Source: Qipengyuania sp. HL-TH1 (lineage in GTDB: Bacteria; Pseudomonadota; Alphaproteobacteria; Sphingomonadales; Sphingomonadaceae). Taken from it: a stretch of DNA of 64,000 nucleotides. Below are positions 25,664 to 34,493 of the stretch, piece after piece. The stretch covers positions 2,240,501 to 2,304,500 of the forward strand of contig NZ_CP142675.1 in the NCBI RefSeq assembly GCF_036365825.1, written 5' to 3'. Numbering within the stretch: position 1 is the first letter of the stretch; each line of letters opens with the position of its first letter. The notes beneath the pieces were generated by a model. The model worked only from the letters and a program-made list of their open reading frames with translations, made no database searches and was not told where the DNA came from. Position numbers and translations under genes: made by a program.

Positions 25664-26227
25664 TTAACTCGAATGCTCTGCGCCGAGCATGCTTTTCAAC
25701 TCTTCTGCCTTCCGAGGTTCGAGTCCCGCTGCCGCGAGGACTTCGCTCGCGAAGCTCGCAGGGGCAGGGGCCGGAGCAGTGATGATGTCCTTATCGCGAA
25801 CGGCCTTCGGCTTATCGACGTACCTACCTGTGCCCGAGTACGCTTCGACGTATTTCCTAAGATAATCAGGCCCGTTAGATGTGTGGCTGACATCATCGAG
25901 CATACCGGCACGGGCCAGGGCGATCGTTCCACCGCAAATGCCAGCGATGATGCAACCTGACTGACGCGCTTGCCTCAACTTTTGACCAATTTTCAAGCCA
26001 TCGTCAGCCTCGAAAGCGGGACCCCCGCAAACCACGACGACGCCATCGTCCGGTGCTTCGAACCTCGCAGTTTCGGCGATCGGTAGGCCTGCAGCAGACG
26101 TAAGAGCGCCCCCCGTTGGAGATACGAACCGAAATTCCGCCTCGTAAAAGGCACGGCCAGCACCGCACAACGGTGCAATTTCCCAGTCCGAATAACCTTC
26201 TGTGAGGACAACTGTGATGGGGCGCAT
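25664..26227 (-). CDS. DJ-1/PfpI family protein
   Basis: A 187-aa class I glutamine-amidotransferase-like protein from ATG 26227, with GAAGGG seven bases upstream. The nucleophile elbow is AGICGGTIALARAG, with the reactive Cys in the family position. VVVVCGGPAFEADDG is also typical. Family members act as chaperones, glyoxalases or hydratases, so the activity cannot be set from sequence. It stands alone in block C. The longer frame to 26419 has no support. Confidence 0.85.
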   Translation of the reverse strand: MRPITVVLTEGYSDWEIAPLCGAGRAFYEAEFRFVSPTGGALTSAAGLPIAETARFEAPDDGVVVVCGGPAFEADDGLKIGQKLRQARQSGCIIAGICGGTIALARAGMLDDVSHTSNGPDYLRKYVEAYSGTGRYVDKPKAVRDKDIITAPAPAPASFASEVLAAAGLEPRKAEELKSMLGAEHSS

Positions 26228-26416
26228 TGATGAACCCTTCGGCTTCCCGAGTTTTTGACGATAATACCCAACACCAATCCGTGAATGGTCGGCCCGGTTC
26301 CATCCCCTTGGGGAAGTTCGAGTAAGAGCAGGGCATGTCCTTATGACCGCTTGAAGGCTACTGCGACCGACGATGAAAGACTGTGGTGGGGTCGTTAGCG
26401 GGAGGGCGGCTTTCCG

Positions 26417-26510
26417 CATGTCAGCCCCAAGACCGGACTGGCGGCTAACGGCCCAACTCCGGTCATTCCCGCCGCTCTGATCTTCGTATCCACAGGATTC
26501 ATACCTCTGG
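26417..26510 (+). repeat. right-end module of block C (repeat plus spaced CACAG)
   Basis: ATGTCAGC ... ACCGGACTGGCGGCTAACGGCCCA, with GCTAACGGCCCA at 26444-26455, 35 bases, CACAG (26491-26495), 15 bases, then GTGTAG. The CACAG to GTGTAG distance is the same as at 19117 and 34452. Confidence 0.6.
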
Positions 26511-26582
26511 GTGTAGGTATATCGAACCTGCTCTTGACCGCGTCGCCGTCGATTGCATTACGCGCAACGGCAGCTTCGCGCC
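26511..26582 (+). repeat. att-like core, copy 3, with left end shared by blocks C and D
   Basis: GTGTAG, eight variable bases (GTATATCG), then AACCTGCTC. Positions 26525-26582 are identical to 19151-19208. Confidence 0.65.
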
Positions 26583-27004
26583 TTCACATCGGTCATTCGG
26601 GCATAGGATTTCTCAACCCAATAGCGGTCGCACCTTCGATCCGAGCGACGCTCCCTGATGCCGTATGCTAGCGGTACGCTCCTCATGCTTGCTTTTCAGA
26701 GCATGTTTCACGGCGAACGCAGAACCTCTGCGATCTCCTCCCGAAGGTCTGCATCGCATCTCCATAGTTGCGGTAAAAAAGCAGTCGGTCTTTAACCGAG
26801 CGCACGGACATGTTTCTCTCCATGAACGGAACAGAGAAATCCGATCGGTCATCTGCCGACGATTCACCGATGGAGCGGCGACGCAGTCCCTCTATGACGA
26901 ATTCCGTGTAGATGGAGGCGTCAATCTAGGGTTCGAGAAGTTTGGCGGGCGCATAACGGGCGGTCGCGCGTTTAAGGCAATGAATACGTTGGCAAGGAGA
27001 GTGC

Positions 27005-27514
27005 GTGACAGAGCGAGCCCCAGCCGAACTTGAAAGGGTTAGCCGTCAGTATCGACCAGCACTGCTCGCGTACTTTCGCCGCAGGGTGTCGAGTCATGCC
27101 GAAGCCGAAGATATGACGCAGGAGGTTTTCATTCGTCTCGCCCGCAAGGGCGAGGATAATCTGGAGGTAAGCGAGCCCTTCATTTTTCGCATAGCCGCAA
27201 ATATTTTGCGGGATCACGCACGCCGCCAACGTGTGCGTCACGCCTATCGTTCGCGGGTTCTTCAGGACACAAGCCTGGGTATCGACCCGCTTGATCCGCA
27301 CCGCTCCCTTGTAGCGCGCGAAACACTGGGAGCGCTGTGGTCAGGCATTCAGGCCCTGCCCGAGCCCACTCGCCAGATTTTCGTTCTCTACCGTGTCGAG
27401 GGAATCGACAAACAGACGATCGCCGACAGTTTCGCCCTCCACGTGCGCACGGTCGAGAAGCACATTACCCGCGCCATGGTCGCGCTCGCACGCCGGATAG
27501 AGAAAAGACCATGA
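27005..27514 (+). CDS. ECF sigma factor, FecI type
   Basis: A 169-aa sigma-70 family protein. It starts at GTG 27005 with AAGGAG five to ten bases upstream. Region 2 (AEAEDMTQEVFIRLARK, ILRDHARRQRVR) and region 4 (LPEPTRQIFVLYRVEGIDKQTIADSFALHVRTVEKHI) are clear. It is followed by a FecR gene overlapping by four bases and a TonB receptor with an STN domain. This is the layout of cell-surface signalling, where receptor occupancy releases the sigma factor. Likely targets are the receptor and downstream peptidase genes. Confidence 0.93.
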   Translation: MTERAPAELERVSRQYRPALLAYFRRRVSSHAEAEDMTQEVFIRLARKGEDNLEVSEPFIFRIAANILRDHARRQRVRHAYRSRVLQDTSLGIDPLDPHRSLVARETLGALWSGIQALPEPTRQIFVLYRVEGIDKQTIADSFALHVRTVEKHITRAMVALARRIEKRP

Positions 27515-28575
27515 GTTTTCCCACCCAAGATGAGGGTGTGACCCCCTTCGAAGAGCAGGCAGCGAAGTGGTGCTGCCTGCTTGCCGAAGACGCACTGGAT
27601 CTCTCCGAACAAAGGGAATTCGACGCCTGGATCTGTGCCGACCCCCGCCACGAAGAAGCGTTCGAGAAAATGGTTCTGGTTTGGCAAGGGGCCGATGCGA
27701 TAGCGGAAATGCCTGGCTTCCTCTCGCTGCGCGCGCAGGCGTTAACAGCGATGGAAGAGGGGCAGCCGGATTGGCATGAGCCAATGCCCAAGCGTTTTGT
27801 ATACATGGGCGCGGGTTTTGCGGCCGCTGTCATGCTTCTCGCCGTGCTGACCGGCCTGGTGTTCATTGGGAACCAGTCCGAAATCTATACGACCGGTATC
27901 GGAGAGCGCAGGGTCGTCAGTCTCGAAGACGGCTCGAAGCTCTCGCTCGATGCTGCGAGCAGTGTCGAGGTTACTTATTCTCGTGAGCGACGCGCCCTTT
28001 CGATCGAACGCGGACGGGCCAAGTTCGACGTCGCCAGTGATCCGCTGCGTCCGTTCATTGTAACCGCGGGCGACAAGACCGTTGTCGCAATCGGCACCGC
28101 CTTCAGTGTCGAACTTCTGCCTCAACAGATCAGAGTATTTCTCTACGAAGGGCATGTCGCGGTGCTCGACGAGGCCGAGGCAACCGATCTGGCGGATGCG
28201 TCCAAGCTGTTGGCAGACGGCTCCTTGAGCGATCGGGTCTTCATGCCCGGCCAGGAGCTGATCTTGTCCACAAAGGCTCGCACGGCCACGATTGCGCCCG
28301 GCGATGTGGAGCGTTCCCTTAGCTGGGAGGGCGGTCGATTGAGCTTTATCGATGAACCTCTATCGCTCGCGATCGAACGGGTGAACCGGACCTCGGACAC
28401 TCCGATAGTGCTGGGTGATGCGGCTGCCGGACGACTGATCATCAATGGCGAGTTCGATGCAGGCGATACTGCCGCCTTCGTCAGCGGTGTCGCCTCTCTG
28501 TACCCCGTCAGGGTCAGCGCGGACGAGAAGAAGATTGTGATTTCGAGTGCAAAGTTGAAACTGCCCGAAAAATAA
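27511..28575 (+). CDS. FecR-family anti-sigma / signal transducer
   Basis: A 354-aa protein from ATG 27511 (ATGA overlap with the sigma gene). The cytoplasmic part begins EEQAAKWCCLLAEDALDLSEQREFDAWICADPRHEEAF, the FecR N-terminal domain. One membrane helix follows near residue 95 (FAAAVMLLAVLTGLVFIG), then the periplasmic FecR domain (GERRVVSLEDGSKLSLDAAS, GRAKFDVA). The C-terminal part (LSLAIERVNRTSDTPI) resembles the STN-interacting tail. It passes the receptor signal to the sigma factor. Confidence 0.92.
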   Translation: MSFPTQDEGVTPFEEQAAKWCCLLAEDALDLSEQREFDAWICADPRHEEAFEKMVLVWQGADAIAEMPGFLSLRAQALTAMEEGQPDWHEPMPKRFVYMGAGFAAAVMLLAVLTGLVFIGNQSEIYTTGIGERRVVSLEDGSKLSLDAASSVEVTYSRERRALSIERGRAKFDVASDPLRPFIVTAGDKTVVAIGTAFSVELLPQQIRVFLYEGHVAVLDEAEATDLADASKLLADGSLSDRVFMPGQELILSTKARTATIAPGDVERSLSWEGGRLSFIDEPLSLAIERVNRTSDTPIVLGDAAAGRLIINGEFDAGDTAAFVSGVASLYPVRVSADEKKIVISSAKLKLPEK

Positions 28576-28662
28576 TCGGGCGTGAATCCCGACCTCGTGC
28601 GTCAGATGGTGTGAGGGCGATCCACCGATCGTACCATGAAGACCACAATCCGGGGGGAAATC

Positions 28663-31062
28663 ATGTCCATGCGTACTGGCCTATTTTGCGGTCTGGCTAC
28701 AATCGTGGTTGCGGCTAGCGCCACACCCGCGCAGGCTGAGCAACAAACCTACAATTTCGAACTGCGCACGCAGGATATCGGGTCGGCGCTTCGCGCGATC
28801 GCCTCGATCACGAAGTCCCAGGTGATATTCGATGGAGACGAAGTTCGCGGCAAGCGCAGCCGTGCGGTCAAAGGTAGCTATTCGACCGAGGATGCACTGG
28901 ATCTGGCACTGCGTGGCACCGGCTTGGTGGCCCAACCGACCGCGCAGGGCGTTTACGTAGTAAAATCCAGCCCGAAAGTGCCGCGCGCGCAGGGCCCTCA
29001 GGCTGCGCGGTCACAGGTCCAGTCCGCCGACGACTATAGCAACGAGATCGTGGTGACTGCGCAGAAAGTCACCGAGACCGCATTCGACGTGCCGATATCC
29101 ATCAGCGTCAAAAGCCAGCGGGAAATCCGCAACCGAAATGCAGAGACAATCACCGATCTGCAGTACACGGTTCCTGGCCTTTCCATTTCGGAGTTCGGAC
29201 CGGGCCAGCAGCGCATCCAGTTCCGTGGCGTGTCTTCGTTCAGCGGTCTTGCCCAGATCGGGCAGTATCTCGATGAAATTCCGCTCAACACCGAAGCGCC
29301 CGACCAAGGGCCCGATATTCGGCTCGTCGATATTGCACGAGTGGAACTGTTGCGCGGTCCGCAGGGGACCCTCTACGGCCAAGGTGCGATGGGCGGCACC
29401 ATCCGCTACATCACCAATGATCCCGAGCTCTCGGCTGTCAGCGGATCGGCGCTAGGCGAACTCAGCGTCGTAGAAGGCGGCGAACTGGCTTGGCGTGGCG
29501 AAGGCGTGTTCAATCTGCCTCTGGTGGAGGATCAGCTCGGGCTGCGGGTAGCCGGCGGCTATACCAGTATCGCTGGCTGGATCGACAATCCCCGCACCGG
29601 CGAAGAGAACCTGAATGGTGGCAGTTCTTACTTCGTGCGCGGAAAACTGTTGGCCAGGCTTGGCGAGGATCTCATCGCGACCCTTCTCGCGTCGCACCAG
29701 GAGATCGACACGGGAGGCAACAATACCGCAGACGAGGATCGTCAGGTCTATTATGCGGTTCCGACCCCGATCAAGAATCGGATCAATCTTTTCAGCGCCG
29801 TTCTCGACTACGACCTGGGCGCGGTATCATTGGTGAGCGCGACAAGCTGGCAGGAGCGCAATGGGAGCAACGTCACCGATATCACCGATATCCTGGCACC
29901 AACCGTCGAGCTTTTGCAGGGACTTCAGCCGGGGACATTGAACTCCTATGTCTTCAACGGAGCTTCGAGTTTTCGCGCCTTTTCGCAAGAGGTTCGCGCT
30001 CAGTATGATAGCTCGACCGGACTGCGCGCTCTCATCGGGGCTTTCTATCGCAACTCGAGAAGCACGAGTCTCGTATCCGGGGAAAGCGACCCGGTCACCG
30101 CAGTCCCGGCCGACTACTATTTCGGCGACACCGAAGGAACCTCTGAATCGTGGGCAGTTTTCGGCGACCTTACCTATGAACTGCTCTCCGGACTGGATTT
30201 GAACCTCGGTGGTCGTTATTTCGAAGACAAGCGGACGACCAACTCGGCCACCAGGATTTTTGGCACTCCATCGCTCGATCAAGGCGCAGATACCTTCAGT
30301 GCCTTTACGCCCAAGTTGAACATATCTTACCTGGTCAGCGACTCGCTCAACCTTTATGCGACCGCATCCAAGGGCTTCCGGAGCGGCGGCTTCAACACGA
30401 CCTCGGTCGGCGGGGGAACGGTCGTCATACCGCCCTCTTATGATCCCGACTCCGTCTGGACTTACGAGTTGGGTGCCAAATACGAATCGTTCGACAGGCG
30501 TCTCACCGGCGAAGTCGCAGTGTTCCGCAATGTCTGGAGCGACATCCAGTCCGTCGCGACCGCGCCCAACGGGTTGAACACCTATACCGTGAATGGTGCC
30601 AAGATGGCCGGCAACGGCATCGACGCCCAGCTGACCTATCGCCCGGTTCCTTCGCTGACGCTGTCTTTGACGGGCGGTTGGAACAACATGGAATACAAGA
30701 CGACGACCGTGGAGCATTTTGCCGGCGACCGCGCCGATTACGCACCGCGTTACTCGGGATCGGCGTCTGCAGAATACCGGTTCGATCTGGGCGATGCGCC
30801 GTCATTTGCACGTCTCGACTATCAGTTTGCCGATGGAATTCAGGTCTGGTTCCGCAGTTTCCAGGCGGTTCCGGCGCTGTCGGAAACGCAGCACCTTCTG
30901 AACCTCAACGTCGGCACCGAAATTTCGGGGTTTTCCATTCAGTTGTTCGCGAAGAACATCCTCAACGAATACGGCGTTACCTATCCCGCCTTTGGCTCGC
31001 TTCCCTATCCCGGCCGCCCGATACCGCGTTCGTTTGGCGCCCAGGTCAGGGCCAGCTTCTGA
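28663..31062 (+). CDS. TonB-dependent outer-membrane receptor with N-terminal STN signalling domain
   Basis: A protein of about 800 aa. ATG 28663 has GGGGGGAAATC before it; an upstream ATG at 28636 would add nine residues. It has a signal peptide (to about ATPAQAEQ) and an STN domain (FELRTQDIGSALRAIASITKSQVIFDG). A plug follows (NEIVVTAQKVTETAFDVPISI, ELLRGPQGTLYGQGAMGG), then a 22-strand barrel ending RSFGAQVRASF. The STN domain marks receptors that signal through FecR/FecI, both directly upstream. The ligand is not known. The downstream S9 peptidase and cyclophilin suggest a peptide and not an iron chelate. Confidence 0.94.
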   Translation: MSMRTGLFCGLATIVVAASATPAQAEQQTYNFELRTQDIGSALRAIASITKSQVIFDGDEVRGKRSRAVKGSYSTEDALDLALRGTGLVAQPTAQGVYVVKSSPKVPRAQGPQAARSQVQSADDYSNEIVVTAQKVTETAFDVPISISVKSQREIRNRNAETITDLQYTVPGLSISEFGPGQQRIQFRGVSSFSGLAQIGQYLDEIPLNTEAPDQGPDIRLVDIARVELLRGPQGTLYGQGAMGGTIRYITNDPELSAVSGSALGELSVVEGGELAWRGEGVFNLPLVEDQLGLRVAGGYTSIAGWIDNPRTGEENLNGGSSYFVRGKLLARLGEDLIATLLASHQEIDTGGNNTADEDRQVYYAVPTPIKNRINLFSAVLDYDLGAVSLVSATSWQERNGSNVTDITDILAPTVELLQGLQPGTLNSYVFNGASSFRAFSQEVRAQYDSSTGLRALIGAFYRNSRSTSLVSGESDPVTAVPADYYFGDTEGTSESWAVFGDLTYELLSGLDLNLGGRYFEDKRTTNSATRIFGTPSLDQGADTFSAFTPKLNISYLVSDSLNLYATASKGFRSGGFNTTSVGGGTVVIPPSYDPDSVWTYELGAKYESFDRRLTGEVAVFRNVWSDIQSVATAPNGLNTYTVNGAKMAGNGIDAQLTYRPVPSLTLSLTGGWNNMEYKTTTVEHFAGDRADYAPRYSGSASAEYRFDLGDAPSFARLDYQFADGIQVWFRSFQAVPALSETQHLLNLNVGTEISGFSIQLFAKNILNEYGVTYPAFGSLPYPGRPIPRSFGAQVRASF

Positions 31063-31106
31063 GAGAGCAAGTTCAGGCCGCCCGTAGCAATTCAGGTGAG
31101 AAACTC

Positions 31107-33581
31107 ATGAATACCAAACGCCATTACGGCCTGCTTGCAGGCATGTGTGCGATCGCGCTTACGTCCGCCCCTGCACTTGCCCAGACGGCGGAGCAGCAGC
31201 ACACGTCGGTAGAAGAGCCGGCAGCCACCGCTGAAATGGAAGCGCGTTACGAGCGGGCGGCTATGCTCGCACGGGGGGGAAGCCCCGTTTCGCTGAACAA
31301 TCAGGTCATCCCGACCTGGATCGGCGGCGAAGACCGCTTCTGGTATTGCAAGCAGACCGAAGCGGGCTGTACCTATACCCTGGTCGACGCGCGCACCGGC
31401 AATTCACGGCTATTGTTCGATCACAGCGACCTCGCGGCCAAGCTTACAAAGAAAAGCGGCAATATCTTCCCGCCCGACGACCTGGGCATCACCGACCTAT
31501 ATGTCGATGGCGATGGAACGATCACCTTTTCCGCATTTCAGAAGCGGTATTCCTACGACAGCAATGGAGTGTTGAAAGAGTTAGGGGATGCGTTGCTTTC
31601 CGCGCCGGTGGTTTCCCCCGACGGGAAGCTGGAAGCCTATGTGAAGGACTGGAATATCTGGGTTCGAGACCTCGAATCCGGCGAAGAAAAGCCCATTACG
31701 ACCGATGGCCAGGAACGCTATGCCTATGCCACCAAACCGGGCGCATCGAGAGGGTTCACTTGGGGCAGCGAGTTGCGCTGGGCCCCGGATTCGAAGCGCG
31801 TCTTCACCGTGCAGACCGACGATCGGCAGGTAAAAGACGTCCCCTTCATTCAATATGCGCCCGAAGATGGCGTAAGGCCGGTGGCATTCAGCATGCCCTA
31901 TGCCTTCCCAGGCGATCTGCACATCCCGATGTATCGCATGCTGGTGGTCGACGTCGAAGACGGCAAACAGGTGCCCATCAAATACCGCGACCTGCCAGCG
32001 GGTCGCATGCTCGACGCGCCCTTCAACGGCGGCCGAGCGTGGTGGGGCGGCGATGGCAAACGCGTGTTCTTCGTCGATGTCGAGCGCGGAGAGAAAGCCG
32101 CTCATCTGATCTCCGCCGATGCAAGCACGGGCGATACGACCGAGCTGTTTAGCGAAACCAATCCGGACGGCTACGTCGAGCTGTCCGACAACGTCTATGA
32201 AGCGGCTTCGATCGTTCCTTTGCCCGAACGAAACCAGGTGATCTGGTATTCCGAGCGAACCGGCAGGCCACAGCTCTATCTGTACGATCTTGCCACCGGC
32301 CAGCTCGTGCGCAAACTGACCGACGATGCCTATGGTGTCCGTCGCATCGTGAGCGCGGATGAAAGCCGTGGCGAGGTGCTCATCTCCATTTCCGGCCGGG
32401 ATCCGACCAAGAACCCCTACTACGAGGAGATTCTTCGCATCGATCTCGATACCGGGAACGGCGAAATTCTCAGCCAGGGCGACGATCACCGATTTATTGC
32501 GCCGGACGGGCGCAACGGCGTGTCCTTCGCGCTTCTGCTGGGCGGCGCGCCGCGCGGCAGCGGCGTTTCGCCAAGCGGCGATTACTGGGTGGAAACGCGC
32601 CAGCGGATCGACCGGCCGGCGGTCAGCGTGATCAGGACGCGATCCAGGCGGGAGGTTGCGACGCTCGAAACCGCAAGCCTGAACCATGTGCCCGAGGGCT
32701 TCCGCCGGCCCGAACCGGTGCTGGTGAAGGCCGCAAACGGCAAGACCATACTACAAGGTGCGATTTTTCGGCCGAGCGATTTCGATCCAAGCAAGATATA
32801 CCCGGTCATCGACCTGATCTACGGCGGTCCGCAGGCGGCGGTCGTGCCGGTCGCGCTGGACGGACTTGCCAATATGGCGATGCCGCTGGCTGAGCTAGGC
32901 TTCGTCACCGTCATCATCGACGGACGCGGGACGACCGGCCGCGACCGGGAATTCCATGAGCATTCCTACGGTGCCGTCGAAAAGGCGAGCGAGGTCGAGG
33001 ATCATATCGCAGCCATCCGGCAGCTCGCGCAGCGCTACCCCTATATGGACCTCGACCGGGTTGGTATCACCGGCTTTTCAGGTGGCGGTTACATGAGCAC
33101 CAGCGCGATTCTGCGTTACCCCGATTTCTACAAAGTCGCGGTTTCCGGTGCAGGCAATCACGATCAGCGGGACTTCTGGCATAGCTGGGGGGAGCGTTAT
33201 CAGGGCGAATTGGATGGCGACAATTACCTAGCGCAGGCCAATCTCACCTATGCCAAGAACCTGGAGGGCAAACTGCTGCTTTATCAGGGCCTCATGGATA
33301 CGGGCGTCCAGCCTGGCACATTGTTCAATCTGGTCCAGAAGCTGGAGGACGAGAACAAGGACTTCGACCTGGTGATCGCTCCGCGTGCTGGCCACTCTTA
33401 CACGGGCTACGCGCAACGCCGGGGGTGGGACTATTTCGTCGAACATCTGGCAGGCAAAACGCCGCCCAAGGAGTTCGAGCTGATCAACGGCTATGACTAT
33501 ACCATTGCCGAGATGAAGCGCCGGAAGGGCGGCGCATCTAAGGCCGGGAAGGATGGCCAACCCGAGAGCAAGCCAGAGTGA
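31107..33581 (+). CDS. S9 family prolyl oligopeptidase / dipeptidyl-peptidase IV-like, exported
   Basis: An 824-aa protein with a signal peptide (MNTKRHYGLLAGMCAIALTSAPALAQ), so it acts in the periplasm. A DPP-IV-like beta-propeller fills residues 60-540, followed by an alpha/beta hydrolase domain with the nucleophile in GFSGGGYMS, the Asp in GLMDTGV and the His in AGHSY. ATG 31107 has AGGTGAG upstream. The frame is open further 5' but overlaps the receptor gene. It should cleave after proline or open a cyclic or lasso peptide imported by the receptor. Lasso-peptide isopeptidases are S9 relatives found beside TonB receptors, but no lasso biosynthesis genes are present. Confidence 0.9.
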   Translation: MNTKRHYGLLAGMCAIALTSAPALAQTAEQQHTSVEEPAATAEMEARYERAAMLARGGSPVSLNNQVIPTWIGGEDRFWYCKQTEAGCTYTLVDARTGNSRLLFDHSDLAAKLTKKSGNIFPPDDLGITDLYVDGDGTITFSAFQKRYSYDSNGVLKELGDALLSAPVVSPDGKLEAYVKDWNIWVRDLESGEEKPITTDGQERYAYATKPGASRGFTWGSELRWAPDSKRVFTVQTDDRQVKDVPFIQYAPEDGVRPVAFSMPYAFPGDLHIPMYRMLVVDVEDGKQVPIKYRDLPAGRMLDAPFNGGRAWWGGDGKRVFFVDVERGEKAAHLISADASTGDTTELFSETNPDGYVELSDNVYEAASIVPLPERNQVIWYSERTGRPQLYLYDLATGQLVRKLTDDAYGVRRIVSADESRGEVLISISGRDPTKNPYYEEILRIDLDTGNGEILSQGDDHRFIAPDGRNGVSFALLLGGAPRGSGVSPSGDYWVETRQRIDRPAVSVIRTRSRREVATLETASLNHVPEGFRRPEPVLVKAANGKTILQGAIFRPSDFDPSKIYPVIDLIYGGPQAAVVPVALDGLANMAMPLAELGFVTVIIDGRGTTGRDREFHEHSYGAVEKASEVEDHIAAIRQLAQRYPYMDLDRVGITGFSGGGYMSTSAILRYPDFYKVAVSGAGNHDQRDFWHSWGERYQGELDGDNYLAQANLTYAKNLEGKLLLYQGLMDTGVQPGTLFNLVQKLEDENKDFDLVIAPRAGHSYTGYAQRRGWDYFVEHLAGKTPPKEFELINGYDYTIAEMKRRKGGASKAGKDGQPESKPE

Positions 33582-34228
33582 TACGGCGGGCCGCGATCCT
33601 TGGCCTGATGACTGCGTGGGGGGTGCTGCTGCCTTCGGTCGTCGAAAGCCGTGACTGCGAGCACGGGGATCCCGCTGTCGAACTACAGACGGACGCCGGG
33701 GTCATTACCATTCTGATCCATTCGAAGGAGGCGCCAGCTTCGAGCGACGCCTTTTTGGGACAAGTGAACGCGCAACAGTATGATGGCGGCAGTTTCTTCC
33801 GCGCGGTGCGCCCGGATAACGACAGGACGGAAAATCCGATCGAGGTTGTCCAGGCGGCTGTTGGTGAGCACGCTCCACCGCTCGATCAGGATCCCATTCC
33901 TCACGAGGGCACGAACCAGACCGGACTGAAGCATATCGACGGCGCGGTGTCGTTGCCGCGCGGGGATATCGGCACCACCACCGCCACGTCTTTCTTCGTA
34001 TCGATCGGCCCTCAGCCCGCGCTCGACCATGGCGGTAAACGCAATCCCGATGGACAGGGTTTTGCAGTATTTGGGCAGGTCATCTGCGGAATGGATGTGG
34101 TCCGCGAGATTCACAAGCAGCCTGTAAGCTCGGACAGCCCCTTGGCTGCCATGGCAGAACAAATCCTTGAGCAGCCGGTGCGGATTTTACGCGCCCGCGT
34201 TGTTCAGCCTAACTGCTCAGGCGCTTAA
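33578..34228 (+). CDS. exported peptidyl-prolyl cis-trans isomerase, cyclophilin type
   Basis: A 216-aa protein with a hydrophobic signal-like N-terminus (GTG start 33578, overlapping the peptidase stop). The cyclophilin fold is visible in VELQTDAGVITILIHSKEAP, GGSFFRAVRPDND, GAVSLPRGDIGTTTATSFFVSIG and GFAVFGQVICGMDVV. The catalytic Arg in FFRA is present. Coupled to a proline-specific peptidase, it may convert proline bonds of the substrate to the cleavable isomer. That is inference; general periplasmic folding is the alternative. Confidence 0.9.
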   Translation: MIRRAAILGLMTAWGVLLPSVVESRDCEHGDPAVELQTDAGVITILIHSKEAPASSDAFLGQVNAQQYDGGSFFRAVRPDNDRTENPIEVVQAAVGEHAPPLDQDPIPHEGTNQTGLKHIDGAVSLPRGDIGTTTATSFFVSIGPQPALDHGGKRNPDGQGFAVFGQVICGMDVVREIHKQPVSSDSPLAAMAEQILEQPVRILRARVVQPNCSGA

Positions 34229-34370
34229 TCGGCTGGTCGTTCGTTATTTTCCGAACCGATTGATATCCTGTCGGCGCTCCCATCAAAGGTTTTTTGCCTT
34301 GGCCACTTAATCGCGTAGCCATCCGCCGGTGGTCGAGAGGAGCGGCATATCTGCTGAATAGAGGTGCTCT

Positions 34371-34471
34371 GAATGTCAGCAATTACTCTGATCAATTCGC
34401 AAACCGGACAGACCGCTAACGGCCCACTTCCCGCCATTCTCGACCGCTTTCCACAGCATTTATCCGTGCGA
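34371..34471 (+). repeat. right-end module of block D (repeat plus spaced CACAG)
   Basis: GAATGTCAGCAATT ... ACCGGACAGACCGCTAACGGCCCA. GCTAACGGCCCA (34415-34426), 25 bases, CACAG (34452-34456), 15 bases, then GTGTAG at 34472. The spacings equal those at 19080-19137. The 240 bases after the cyclophilin gene hold no gene. Confidence 0.6.
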
Positions 34472-34493
34472 GTGTAGCCGGACACAACCTGCT
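34472..34493 (+). repeat. att-like direct repeat, copy 4, inside comM
   Basis: Identical over 22 bases to 1698-1719. Here the bases after GTGTA are in frame with comM (GCC GGA CAC AAC CTG CTG), encoding AGHNLL directly before the Walker A loop. This is therefore the native side of the insertion. Confidence 0.65.

Larger units (their letters stand above)
26228..27004. other. non-coding block boundary region
   Basis: About 780 bases between the DJ-1 gene and the sigma factor with no convincing gene. It holds a dispersed repeat and right-end module (26417-26510), the att-like core at 26511, and the left end of block D. Short frames exist on both strands but show no recognisable protein. The sigma-factor promoter should lie in the last 100 bases; I could not place it. 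Confidence 0.55.

Noticed and set aside
30678..31106. Longer N-terminus for the S9 peptidase
   Set aside because: It overlaps the end of the TonB receptor gene. ATG 31107 starts a typical signal peptide.
31107..33581. Firm assignment as a lasso-peptide isopeptidase
   Set aside because: Context (TonB receptor, FecI/FecR) fits, but no lasso precursor or biosynthesis genes are present and sequence alone does not separate it from other S9 enzymes.
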